Positions 48,211-60,000 of a stretch of 64,000 nucleotides of DNA are shown here, in pieces. A program made the translations under genes and the position numbers. How positions within the stretch are numbered: the stretch's first letter is position 1; each line of letters opens with the position of its first letter. The notes under the pieces are model-generated. The model had not been told where the DNA came from. It did no database searches and was given only the letters and a program-made list of their open reading frames with translations. The DNA lies in assembly GCA_012845835.1 (NCBI GenBank), contig JABAKD010000023.1:25113463-25177462 (forward strand). The letters run 5' to 3'. The DNA is from Undaria pinnatifida (lineage: Eukaryota > Sar > Phaeophyceae > Laminariales > Alariaceae).

Positions 48211-48717
48211 TGTTACGGCAAGCCAACGTGGGAACATGAAAAATACGGTGGGCCGTAGTCTGATGATTACGACTCACCGGGCGCAGACGCAGTGATGGGT
48301 AGCTCTGTGGGTGTGGGAAGGACGTTTCATCTAAAAAGCGGTTTCATCCGCCGGATCGTAACGCCGGACCCAGGTGGTAGCGCATGTTGCGTCCACCTGA
48401 CATCACCTGGTGTTTAGTCAGCACCACCCCCTTGAAAAAGAAAAATTGCGATCAAAAGTTGAAAGTTAAAAAGGCATATCAACTGTTCACCCGTGCATAA
48501 ATGACTGCTCGCTTGTGCATCCACATCATCCATCAACTGCCATCTCACGTGCTTGCGAGACTCAACGGTTTAACTTCGCTCAAAGTCTGGAATTTCGGAT
48601 CAATCAGAGGAATCAAAGGTACTGCTGGATACTGAATACGGACTTTCAAGGCAGCAGGTGAGTCATAACTAGTCCCGTGGAAATATAGTTGCGCAGGTCC
48701 GACTCGCTGCCGTATCA
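48211..48717 (+). repeat. 5' LTR of gypsy element B
   Basis: Starts TGTTACGGC and ends GCCGTATCA. 507 bp, same as 3099-3610. Confidence 0.93.
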
Positions 48718-48735
48718 TGGTGAACCCAGGGAGAT
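48718..48735 (+). other. Primer-binding site of gypsy B
   Basis: TGGTGAACCCAGGGAGA right after the LTR, identical to copy A. Confidence 0.7.
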
Positions 48736-51139
48736 ACGTAGATGGTGAACTTGCCGGAGATGGTAATCCTGTGGGTAGATGGTGGAGAGATTGGACCAGG
48801 ACACGAGGATAGGAGTACAGCTTACAACAAGAACACTGCTGTAGATGTTGAAGACGTGGAATCTGATCTAGAAAAAAATGTGCAATTTATAGTACAGTAC
48901 AGGGGGTACAGACGGTCTGAGTCATGTCGCCAGGTATAGAGCTTTTGTTTTCATGCACCGTGACGGTACGAGGATAAAAAGCGTAATGCGTGAACCACGT
49001 AAGTAAGCGTGCCGAACGCTGTGGATCTGGGAAGAGGTACGTAAGCAGGTAAGCATAGCGCGCGCGTAGGTGTCACGTGCTATATGGTGTCACCACAAGG
49101 GGAGTGTTGCTAATTATTAAGCTGATCTCGTTGCCAACAGGATAGTAGGTTAAAAAAATACGAGCGGTATGTTTTTCTATTTTTCTAGAAACGCTTGTTG
49201 AATGTACTGTTTTTACTATGCCTGTGCAACAGGGTAGAGCAAATATATTGTTTTTACAATGCCCGCGCAGCAGGGTAAAGCATTGTGTAATAATATGCAT
49301 GCCTCATCTTGTTACACTTTTTTTATGCTCAAAAAATTGTTCCTGTGAGACGAGCCATCACTGCCCAAACACATGCATGCTTCGCTCGAGTCTTTCCGGG
49401 TTTGATGTCATGAAATGTTCATACATGCACCAATGCTGTGCCAACCATATAGCAAGCTTCAAGTCGCAGTGTCAACTCGCAAGTTGCAAGTAATCTTTGT
49501 TGCTGTAGAAGCACATCCACGGTAGCAAAGTATATGTACGATATGTACGAGTACGTACGAAAAGGAATAGCAAAGTACACGTACGTACGAAAAAAAGGAG
49601 ACGGGTATTGTTGCTACTGCTGCTGTGAGTTTCGTCAGCCATCACAAGCTGCTTGCAAGGAGGACTGCTAGCCTAGACGTCGTCTATGTGAAGAGGACGG
49701 TCAGACAGGGACACATGTGCACGCTTACAACTTCACGTCACTTTGGAAGTCAAAGGGGAGATCGCACAGTCTTCCGGGATGTTGCTGTAGATGAAAAAAT
49801 CTACCTGGTACTTGATACATAACATTATGGACGGAAATATAATTATAATCGTTAATGCAAGATAAGTAAACAAAGAGCATTATATTTACTACCAGAAGAC
49901 ATATAAATTCAGACGCCCGATTTTTTATATGATGTACGGATATGTGATACGAGTACGAGTAGTGATCTATGCGTTGGACTACCAATACAACCACGACGCG
50001 CGAACACAGGCGTCACACCTCACCGCAGCTAGACCACAGCTAGCTGTTGTTGGTTGCGGTTAGACTAGAGTCTAAGCGTAGGCTTGGATGCTCGAGTCCA
50101 GAGCAGAGCGAAGTGCGCCGGACGTAACTGCAGTCAACGTTGGCTTGATTTTTCTGAGTCCAAAAAACACACAAAACCAAACGAGGGAAAAAGGAACATG
50201 AACTTGATCTGAAACGAGTGTGAGTGACTGCGAACCGAGCTTGAGTACAGCTATCGTTACCGTGAGGCATTGTTGGAGGTTTCATCCGGAGATCTGTTAT
50301 ATTGTACGAGCGCTTGGAAGAGGACTGCGTGAGACGAGACTGGTGTTTGCAGGCAGCTGTTGCAACAAGCAGACGGGAGGGATCAGCCTGAAGGTAGACA
50401 CGGAGGAAACGAACTAGAAGCGGTGAGAGAGTTGGGACAAGGGATTGATTGGAGATTTGGGTACGTGTGACTAAAATAGCTCTTTATCCGTTCGTTACAT
50501 GGCTGAATAACATGAGCATCATCTCCGAACAAGAAGCTAGTTTCGATTTTCCACGAGAGAGTTTTATTTTAGCGACCAGACCAAAATCTGAAGCTCGGAA
50601 TGGGATCCGCATAATAATTAGCCTTTATCTTTGGGCAGGCTGTTTATTCCACATTTCACAGTACCGCGAGCTTTGTGTCGAATATCAGGTACGAGTACAT
50701 ACCATAAACTATATACCTGGTACGAGTACTACTCGTATCATACGTACTGCTGTTGATATCGTATCCAGAATTAGGTTATCCGATATCTGATATTTTAAAG
50801 ATATACCAGGTATCAATACAAATACGAGAATATTGTACTACATGCAGCATCATATATCAACACAATACCACTACTTGTAGATACATCACGATGGGCATAT
50901 GGCATAACCGATATTACTGAGATATCGTATTTACTATTGGGTATACACGCTGTAACCGATATTAATGATATATCGTATTTACCACTGGGTATAATACTGT
51001 ATGACGTATCGCGAGATAGTAACAAAATAAATTCCCCCGTAACACTGCACGCTACTAGGTACTGCTGTACCAGGTATGTATTATTAATAGGATGCTATAC
51101 TCATACAGCATTATGATTATTACTATGTACTAGTACTAG

Positions 51140-51176
<37 letters not shown>

Positions 51177-52757
51177 GTAATAAAAACCAGTGTAATCTTG
51201 CTTTTTTTCTATACACAGCTTGATCAGAAAAATATCAGGGGGGGTTGGCGAGTATTATATCGATATAATGAAGATGAGAACATTACTGCTGTTCATTGGC
51301 ACTACTACCGCTAATATTATTGATGATAACGTTGAAAAACAGCTGTCATTCTCGAAACATCATACACTTTATCTTGTCATTTTGATCGTATCACATGATT
51401 GAGCATGAAGGATTGCTCTTTTGTTTGCTGTTTTCAAAAGGATTTGACCATATGATATTATGTGTGTAATTGCCTGTGATGACATGATGACATGGAATGA
51501 CATAACTCAATAATAAACGCATACAACAACTGAGGAGTTTCTGCTGTCCTAGCAAACTCATAACTCAATACAATGCTATGTCACATGTGCAAGAACTGTG
51601 GTCAGTATTGTAGTATCATACAATTTGTGCCATACAACTGGTATCTGGGGTGATAACATAAAACAAATGACATGTATGTATGTTCTCTTCTCAATTTAAT
51701 TGTTAGATGGCAAAGACAATAAATAAATAACTAACTAAAATAAAACAAAACAGCCCGTAACATAGCACGGTAGGTCAATTGTCACTACCATGATATGCTG
51801 ACAGAATCAAAAATACATCAAATCGTGTTGTCTCTGCAACAGTTACTTCTATGTATAGTTGGTAACATCAAACACAAATCAACAGTAGGAGTAACATACA
51901 AGAACAGAAGTGACATTTCACAACAAGAAGACATAGTATGGGTGGTTATATATGGGTGGTTATATTATGTTTTTTTATTTTTTAATAATCACATAATCTT
52001 TTCAGGTGACCGAAAACAGATTAATATAACCTTTTTCTCACGAGAAAAAACGGATATATTTGCTGTCTATGCATGTAGTCCAAAGATGGGTAGCATGCGC
52101 AACAAAAAGGAGGGTGCCAGGACGGTTACAGTTGTCGAGTTCAACTGCGAGTCACACATGGTCACATATGGTATACTTTAGACGCGAGCAAGAGAAAAAA
52201 CTTGTCAACGCAGGTATACAACAGTCTAACAACTCGTTGTGTACTGGTATATACCATAATGACAACACCAACAGCAAAGTAACAAAATAACCAAAGGACT
52301 GATGAAGAAACATCGCATGCTACTCGTACAACAAGCATAACATTAGTTACTGCTTCGGTCGGAGTTAAGTCGCACAATACACAACAGAATAGTAAAATAA
52401 TAATGGGATAGCTGAAGCGATACTTGACCGTATAACATACATGTACAACATTGCATTTACTGCTGTGGAGTCACGTTGCATCAACGCTTTTGAGATGTTG
52501 TATTCATGCTTCAAAATATGACCAAAATTATACTGGTATTAATGTTTCGAGGTATCATTCAACCCAACAATAGCAAAAACAGACATAAATACATTTTAAG
52601 TACTACAGTATCCCGACTGTTGCTGTTTCCAGAAAAACGGAGGACGGAAGCAAAGAAGAAAAGAAAAAAGAAAAAAAAAGGGAAAAGAAAACAAGATAAA
52701 AGAAAAAGAAAAAACAAGAAAAACAAGAGAAGAAAAAGGAGGAAATCAACAAGGACA
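48736..52757 (+). other. 4-kb leader of gypsy B
   Basis: Non-coding from the primer site to the gag ATG. It is shared with A up to 51290. Contains an ACT trinucleotide run (about 51128-51176), GATATC/TATCGATA palindromes (50750-51000), and an A/G-only-like tract (about 52635-52755) just before gag. Open frames are short and not shared with A. Confidence 0.65.
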
Positions 52758-54964
52758 ATGTCGTCTCCACCGGAACAAGTTGTTGCAAGCGGGGGAACAC
52801 CACCGCCCCCGCCTCCTCCTAGGCGTAACCCCTCGCCCGTAACGGGTGTAAGCGGAATGCCTCAGGCAGTTGCGGGAGGGGTACTATCGCCGTCACCGCC
52901 TCCCCACCAACCGCTACCGGCGTCATCAACGCTACAGCAACTGCCTCCACCGCCGCCGCCACGCCCGGCACAACCGACCCCGCCACCGCCGCCGCCGCTG
53001 CCTCGTCAGTCATTCCCGACACAAATGACTCCGCCGCCGCCGCCGCCGCCCCGTCAGCCGTTCATAGCACAGTCGGCCCCGCCGTCGCAGCCGCTGTCTC
53101 ATCAGTTTTTCCCGATGCAGTAACAACAACCACAGATGACGGCATCGATGCAGTCGCCGCTAGCTCCAGACCCTCAGTATCAGCAATGGCCTCAACACAC
53201 GTTGTGGCAGCAAACGCCATACGCGCAGCAGTGGCCAAGACAGATGCCTCGGCTCAACTCCCCGCGAGGGAACCTGTCACGTCGGGACAACCAACACAGT
53301 ACGGGCTCTATGGTCAACCCAACTGGGGAAAGTTAATGCCCCAATATGTGCCGTCTGGTGCATCTGTTCGCTCGCCTTTTGCATCACCCGACGAAGCGTA
53401 TCGCCGCAAAGACGCCCGAGCCACGATAAACCGGATCGTGGCATCAATGAATCCCAGCAAGGACGGAGAAGAGCATGCTTTCGTTGGCCTCTCTACAGGG
53501 TACCAAAAAAAGCTGGCGGTGAGGAATGACCCGGTTGCTTTCTGCGACAAACTCAGGAAAGTTATGGCGGGAGAAGAAGGTGGCATGTGGGCCATGCCTG
53601 AGGATCATACGGCGGCAGATGGAACGAGCCGCCTGCGGCAAGCTGACTCTTTAACACCCATGAGAGTCGAATGCCTTATGAAGTTAGTGTCCCCCAATCT
53701 AGCTACTAGGGCAGTCATGGTACCAGATACTGTGATAGAGGTATACCCGGTCCAAGGGGGAAGAGCTCTTATCCCCTTTAATGAAGTGACCATTACGGAT
53801 TGGACTCGACTGCTGGTGGCCGAAGTGTCCAAGCAAGAAGGGACGAGAGACACAGCCCGATACGCCTTGAAGAACATCAAGCTGGCGAAAGGAGAGGCAT
53901 GGATGTCAGCATCCACCAGACCAGTGTTACACATGAGGGCGGCACTAGTGGATCACATTCGCCCTTACGCTTCCGAGGAACAGTACTTTTGGCGCTTTAC
54001 AACGGAGGCTGATCTTATGACACTGGTAGATAGGGCCTTAAACCTATTTCTTTCACCGGTGCTGGACCGCATGTCGTTGGAATCCTACGTAGTTCTAGTA
54101 CACAAGGAAATCACAGCACAACTAGCTCACAGACCGGTGGACGTGAGCCACCCCAACTCGGACTATATGGTGCAGAGGGGGATTGTTTAAAGCAAGTGCT
54201 TCAACAACTTTGTGTACTACCTGTCCAGCCGGGCTAACCGGTACCACCCCGGCACGGATATGGCATTGGCATCCAATGACCGTAGCCTGGGAGCGGTGGG
54301 ATTGCGGAGTTTGAAGAAGACCTTAGACGAAGGAGATGACGACCACGTCAAACCAAAGGAGTCGTCTCTCAGGAAGAGGAAGTCCTCCAGGGCGCTCAAC
54401 TCCGTTAGGGCGATAGCTAAGCCAGTAATCGCGTTGTTGGAAGACCTGGTGACACAAGCCAGCGAGGAGGAGGAGGAAGAGGATAACAGTGAAGACGAAT
54501 CGGTGGCAGCTTTCGCAAATGTACCGGCATCCACTCCTGGCAAACATGGAACCCCCTTCATTGCGAAGAAGCCAGCGAGAAGGAACGAGAAGGAGCAACC
54601 CCAAGTGAAGAAGCACTTCGCTAGGAGATACGAAACAACTCCAACTTCAGCGCCAACCACCACCGCCGGCACGGAAGAAAAGCACAAAGAACAACCCGAG
54701 AACGAACTACCTCACCCGGAAGGCGACCCCGAGGCCATCAACAAGGCCATCAAGGACCGGAGGGTATGCTTTTACCACGCCCGAGGTGACGTCTGCCCCC
54801 ACCAACAGGCAGGCTGTCGTTTTTCTCATGACGAGACGCTCATTCCTTTCGGGTATTACCCGAGGGACAGAATGGCTGCTTTATCAGAAATGACACAGGC
54901 AGAGATGGAGCAGGCATATGGAAAGGGGACAGCGCCCTCTGCTGACTTTGACCAAGAAGCCTGA
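52758..54964 (+). pseudogene. gag: gag of gypsy B with CCCH zinc finger
   Basis: Structural protein of the virus-like particle. The ATG at 52758 begins MSSPPEQVVASGG. The first ~120 codons are Pro-rich (runs of 6-7 Pro). A UAA at 53121 and a frame change near 53330 lead to the core (53186-54190 frame: SPDEAYRRKDARATINRIV, then LTPMRVECLMKLVSP, SYVVLVHKEI). After a UAA at 54188 the same frame continues through an acidic stretch to a zinc finger at 54767-54829. Its spacing is C-x8-C-x6-C-x3-H (CFYHARGDVC, then C and CRFSH), a CCCH type in place of the usual retroviral CCHC knuckle. The frame ends at UGA 54962, which is shared with copy A. The other stops are not testable in A, where this part is lost. 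Confidence 0.8.
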
Positions 54965-54994
54965 AGGTGCGCCCCAGAGGATCATCCTCTGGGG
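54962..54994 (+). promoter_or_regulatory. Gag-pro UGA with downstream stem-loop, copy B
   Basis: UGA at 54962-54964 and a 7-nt spacer. Then a perfect 9-bp stem (CCCCAGAGG at 54972-54980 with CCTCTGGGG at 54986-54994) around loop ATCAT. The gag and pro frames are the same on both sides. Spacing and stem fit a translational readthrough stimulator. A pseudoknot is not evident. Confidence 0.6.
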
Positions 54995-56453
54995 AGCATT
55001 GAATCGCATCACAGGCAAGAAGAGGAAGCAACGCATGCAATATCGGACTGCGCGCCTGTCAAAAATGGAGGAGGGACACGACAGGCATGGGTCAAGGCCA
55101 CCATTTGGCACCCTACTAGAAGCAGTTGCCGATTGCCTGTGGACGTTCTAATAGACACAGGAGCAGGGGGAGGGAATTATGCGTCGGAGTCTTTCGTTCG
55201 CTCAGTAGAGCGAAACTCAAGGGGGGGGGGGAGTATAATTAGCTCCAAGGGTAAAGGTTTGCTTAGGGCGGCGAATCCTATCCAGAGTGGAGTTCCCCCC
55301 ATGAACATCGTTGGGTCGTGCGACATTCCGTTAGTGTTCATGCCGGAAGACCGAGTGAGAAGGATGACGGTCAGGGTGGTAGAGGGGCTACCATATGGGT
55401 TGATTCTAGGCGCTGCGTTCCTTAGAGAGCACGAGAGCGTACTCAATTTCGCGGAGGGAGGAGGCTTTAAGCCAGCTCCAGAATCGCCATGGGTACCGCT
55501 GAGATCGATGGCAGGGTACCCGACGCTATCGGAAAGAAAGGCAACGGGCTGGAAAGCAACACCCAGGAAGAACCAGGAAATCCCTGCAGCGATACTTGGA
55601 AAGGAGGCGACACCGTGGGAACGCTTTTGTGCAGTGGCACCGCCGTCCGCAGAGAAAGCGCCGGAAGGGTTGACAGAACCGGACACAGTCCCAAAGGAGA
55701 GCGAAGTCGTGTGTGAGGATGACGGTAGCCTGCAGTGGAACATGCGCCTAGCAAAGGAGGTGAAGGTGGGGGGTTTCGTTAGCGTGCAAAAAGAAGCCTT
55801 CGTGACGGCCCCCCAACCACAAGATCGAAAGTTAGTACTGGTCATACCAACGCAACCATACGACATGGAGCTGGGAGCTGAGTTGGGGGTAGCCAGGGGT
55901 GTGCAATGGTGGTACCCGGGCGACCCTCTACAATGCAAAGTCGTCAACCGAACGAAAACCGCGATGACCATACAGTAAGGTGTTGTGGTAGCGAAGGTAT
56001 TTGCAACCAACTCCAGTGATACAGAGAGAATGCGGTTGCTACTTGATCGGTCGGTGGAAAAAGAGCCCGTTCCAGCTGTCGAGGGAGAAAGAGGAGGAAC
56101 GGAGAGGCCAACGGGTGACATCGAGGAAGTTGCAGCTGACATAGCCGAAGCCAACATGGGGCAGTTGAGTCAGGGTTGCAAGTCAAACTTGTTAGAACTG
56201 TTGCGTTAATATCGTGATCGCGGACTGTTCCCGGCTAACCCCAAGGTAGTGCCAGCGTGCCACGGGGCTAAGCTACGGTTGCCCCTGACCAGGGAGGATT
56301 GCACACCCTATGCGGCTAAGCAACGACGATATTCCCCAGAGGAGGAAGCCATGTTTCAGAGCGAGGTGACGAAACAGTTTCAAACCGGGGCCATCCGTAG
56401 ATCGACATCAGCGTGGACAGCCAATTGTGTCGTGGTTCGCAAGAAGGATGGAA
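54965..56453 (+). pseudogene. pol: Gypsy B protease and start of RT
   Basis: In frame with gag after the UGA. The aspartic protease has VLIDTGAGGG (from ~55139) and ILGAAFLREHE (~55400). A long linker follows (WERFCAVAPPSAEK, VIPTQPYDME) and then the RT N-terminus (SPEEEAMFQSEV, NCVVVRKKDGS), cut at 56453. Stops at 55976 (CAG-TAA context where A has CAA) and 56207 (where A has GAA) are private to this copy. Confidence 0.85.
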
Positions 56454-56984
56454 GTTCGTGATAGCGGCATGTATGTATCAACTGTACTGCGGTGAAACTC
56501 TGATTGGTTGGTTTGAATAGCAGAACTGTTGATTGTATGTTGTTGTACCAGAATACTCTTCTTGTGGTGCTACGGTACTTCGGTAGATTGTACATGTGCA
56601 CGAAATATACATCGGACCGTAGTGGTGTGTACGGTACGTTGGTATGTCGGTACGTTGGACATATTGACGAGTAGGAACATTCCTGTAGTGTTGCTAACAC
56701 GATATAGCTTGTCTCAACGAACAGCCTAGCAATAAGTTACAGTCACATACGTTGTGTCACGGAGGTAAGTTACTGGGATCGTCTCGTGGTATCACCCACG
56801 AGCAGTCCCACGAGTATGTACGAGTAGGCACTATGCGAGGAGGTTTAGGTATTCGACTACGAGCGGTTGTTACTGGGCTGTGGATAGTTGGCCCACATGA
56901 CCCACTCCACTTTCTGACCTGTCTCTCCAGACATTGGTCTCTCTAATATAATACCTTTCTCCAGAAGCCACTGATTTACCAACA
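56454..56984 (+). repeat. 5' LTR of copia E
   Basis: Begins GTTCGTGATAGCGG, with the first T of TG altered or lost, and ends TTTACCAACA. The ends match the LTR of copia F (62111-62656, inverted). No TGG-type primer site follows at 56985, so the primer may be an internal tRNA fragment, as in some copia elements. Confidence 0.85.
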
Positions 56985-57072
56985 CGCTATAGCGATATCG
57001 GTCGACTGCTGTACGTCCCCCTGGACTGTGTTCGACGAGACTGTGAGGGCGGCTTGATCAACCGGCCTCGTC

Positions 57073-60000
57073 ATGGCTGAACAGGAGGGAGGTGAGCCTG
57101 CGGCAAACCAACAGGGTGACCCGCAGGGCTTTGGTGAGAGAATGGATTCCTTAGAGTCTCGAGTGTCTCAAATGCTGGATATGTTTTCTAACCAGCAGCA
57201 GATGCTCCAGACAGTTGTTGAGACACACCAGAGGGAGAATGTGGAGTCCTCTAGTTCGCGTGCTGCGCCGCGAGGCATCGAACTAGAGTCTGGTGTGCAC
57301 CAATCGGGTGCCGCCGGTAGGACCGCGGGGAGTACGGGAGGCGATACCCTAGGCTCTGGCGTGTCCGACATGAGGGTTGGGAGTAGGGGTGTTGTAGACC
57401 CAGGCTTGAACCCGCGTGTTTCTGATGAGAATCGTTCCTCTGTTCCTGCAGTAAACTTTGGTTCGGTTGACGGGACTGTTGGTGGGGCTTTAGGTAGCCA
57501 GTCCTCTGTTCCGCCCACTACCTCAGCAAGTGAGTGGTGGGGAAAAGTCGCTAGTGGGAACACACTGATCCCAGCGGCTGACAGTAGTTCGGGGGAGAGC
57601 TTGGGTGGGGGTCTTTTCAAGAAAGTTCCCAAGGCTCCTGAATTTATCGGTACTGATGTATCGTATCCTTCATGGTCGCAGAATTTTCTGCTCAAAGCTC
57701 GTCACTACAATCGGAGCGAGCCGTTCACCTGTGATATCGACATTAAAATCGCCGACGTTAATTTCGACTTGACCCCTTGGGTAGAGAAGGGATACAGCGT
57801 TGGTGTACTGCGTCAGCATGAGATTGCTTGGTGGTTTCTGTTCGACTGCTTGAAGAAAGACAGCCACAAAAACATGGCAAGGCAAGCTGGTTCCCCGTAT
57901 AAGGCTTTTCGCGCGCTCAAGGATCACTTTCTACCGTTGAGTCAGAGTCAAATTCGAGTGCAGGAAGAAAAACTGAAGTCTCTGAGCATGCGTCCCCACG
58001 AGAATCCCACAACTTTCTTTTCATCCATCAGAGAGACGCTTGGTGTGTTGACCATGCTTGAAGTAACGAAGGATGATCGTGAAGTGTGCAATCTCATGCT
58101 GGAAGGACTGTCCCCCGAGTACAAGACTTTACGTGAGGCTCTTGTGGTGTTCTGCTCGAATGACCCCTCTTTCATCGAGACCAAAGTGCGTGAGCGGTAC
58201 CTAGACTTGCAAGCACAGGGTTGTTCTAAGAAGCAGAATAGTGTTGCTCTGGTGTCTAGGCCTGCGAAGAAGAAGAGTAACTTCAAGAAGCACAACAAGC
58301 AGATGTCTAACTCTGAGTCTGATTCCTCGAAGAAGTCTTTTCAGGGGAGGTGTTACAAGTGTGGGGAGGTGGGTCACATGAAGCTCGACTGCAAGGCTCG
58401 CATCATCCCTCATCCTTCCCAGACTGGAAAGCCCGAGGCCGACGAGAATGAGAGCGGTGAGCAGTGTGCTATTCCTGATTCGGATCTGGTGTGCAGAAAT
58501 GGTAGTTACCGCATGAGTGATGACTGCCAAAAGGTGTTGATTGCAGCATGTCGTAAGGAAGTGGTCTTGAAGGCGTGTGATGATTTGAGTAGGATGTGGT
58601 ATGATGTCTCTGGTCTGAAGTGTCTGATGACGTTCCGTGATGATCTGATTATGAGCGCCGTCAGTAATGATATGATCCTGAAAGCTGTCAACAAGGCTAG
58701 ATATGTCGAGGATTGGTATGCTGACACAGGCACTTCATATCACATGACTGATTCCCTGTCTTGCATGAGAGACTTGAAGCCTTGCCACAGAAGTGTAAAT
58801 GGAATTGGTGGCGTGTCTTGTGAAGTAGCTTACTCCGGAACGCTAGACTTGGTATTTGTGACTGCTGACAGTGAGTTCTCCGTGGAATTGAAGAACGTAT
58901 TGTACTCTCCCAACTTGGGGTATAATCTCTTTTCTCCGAGTGCAGAGTTTGATGGTGAGTCATGGAATGGTCTTGGTGGTCCTAATGGTGTTATGACTGC
59001 ATTCAATGGACAAGTAACTTTTCAGAACTTCGATGGCATGCTGATTGCGTCTGCGTATCGCCTAGGAGAAGCCTCTGTTGGTACGGTGTTGGCTGCTCTC
59101 ACTCCCGCCAACCCCAAGCATGAAACTACGATGGATATCAACGATTTCCACAATATTTATGCACATTCGCACGAGGGTCTGCTTCGCACTACTGCAAAGC
59201 GATTAGATACCAAGTTGGTTGGTGACATGCATGCTTGTTCAGGGTGTTCGATGTCGAAGGCTATTCGGAAAGGAATCGTTCGGGAAACTAAAACTCGATC
59301 GGATAAAAAGTTGGGCAGAGTTTTTGTTGACCTGGGAGGAAGGAAGGACATTGCGTCCGTAGGGGGAAAACATTACCCCATGATTGTGAAGGATGATTTC
59401 ACGAGACGTGCATGGCTGTATTTCCTGAAAAATAAATCAGACGCTGGCAGTGCTTTCCGGAGTTTTCTTGCGAGTGTGCGTGCTGATGGTGTCCCGTCAT
59501 TGGTTGAGATTGTTAGGTCTGACAATGGTGGGGAGTTTTCGGGGGGGAGTTTGCATCTGTGTGCAACGAGCTTTTGATCAAACAAGAGTTCACACCGGCT
59601 TATAGTCCGCAATATAATGGTGTTGCAGAGCGTGGGCTGGGATTGATAGAGGAGGCCGCGATGGCGGCTCGTATTCAAGCTAAAGTTCTTTGTGGGCATG
59701 TACAGTTACCCAAGACTGATAAACTCTGGGCTGAGGCTATGCACTGGGCTTGCGAAGCGATGAACCACACTGCGTGTTCTGCTAACCCTGAATCCAAATC
59801 GCCGTATGAAATGTGGTATGGTGAACCTCGTCCCGCTAGACCGTATCCGGTTTTGAAGCCCGCATACTGTAGGTGGCAGCGACCGTCAAAGCTGCTGCCG
59901 AAGGGTGAGAGTTGTTTCTATGTCGGTCCTTCGAGAGACCACCCGCGTGATTGTCATAGAGTACTTACGAGGGCTGGTACTGTTCAAGAAACGAGGGATG

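Larger units (their letters stand above)
48211..56453 (+). mobile_element. Ty3/gypsy element B, interrupted by copia E
   Basis: Second copy of the element A family: LTR 48211-48717, primer site, 4-kb leader, gag, pro and the first part of RT. It is cut at 56453 by the LTR of copia E. It keeps the gag that A lost, while A keeps the pol that B lacks here. The remaining half of B presumably lies beyond the window. Premature stops at 53121, 54188, 55976 and 56207 show it is dead. Confidence 0.9.

Noticed and set aside
56454-56700. Short (about 245 bp) copia LTR ending at GCTAACA
   Set aside because: Homology with F resumes beyond it and ends together at CCAACA/TCAACA, giving a ~530-bp LTR.
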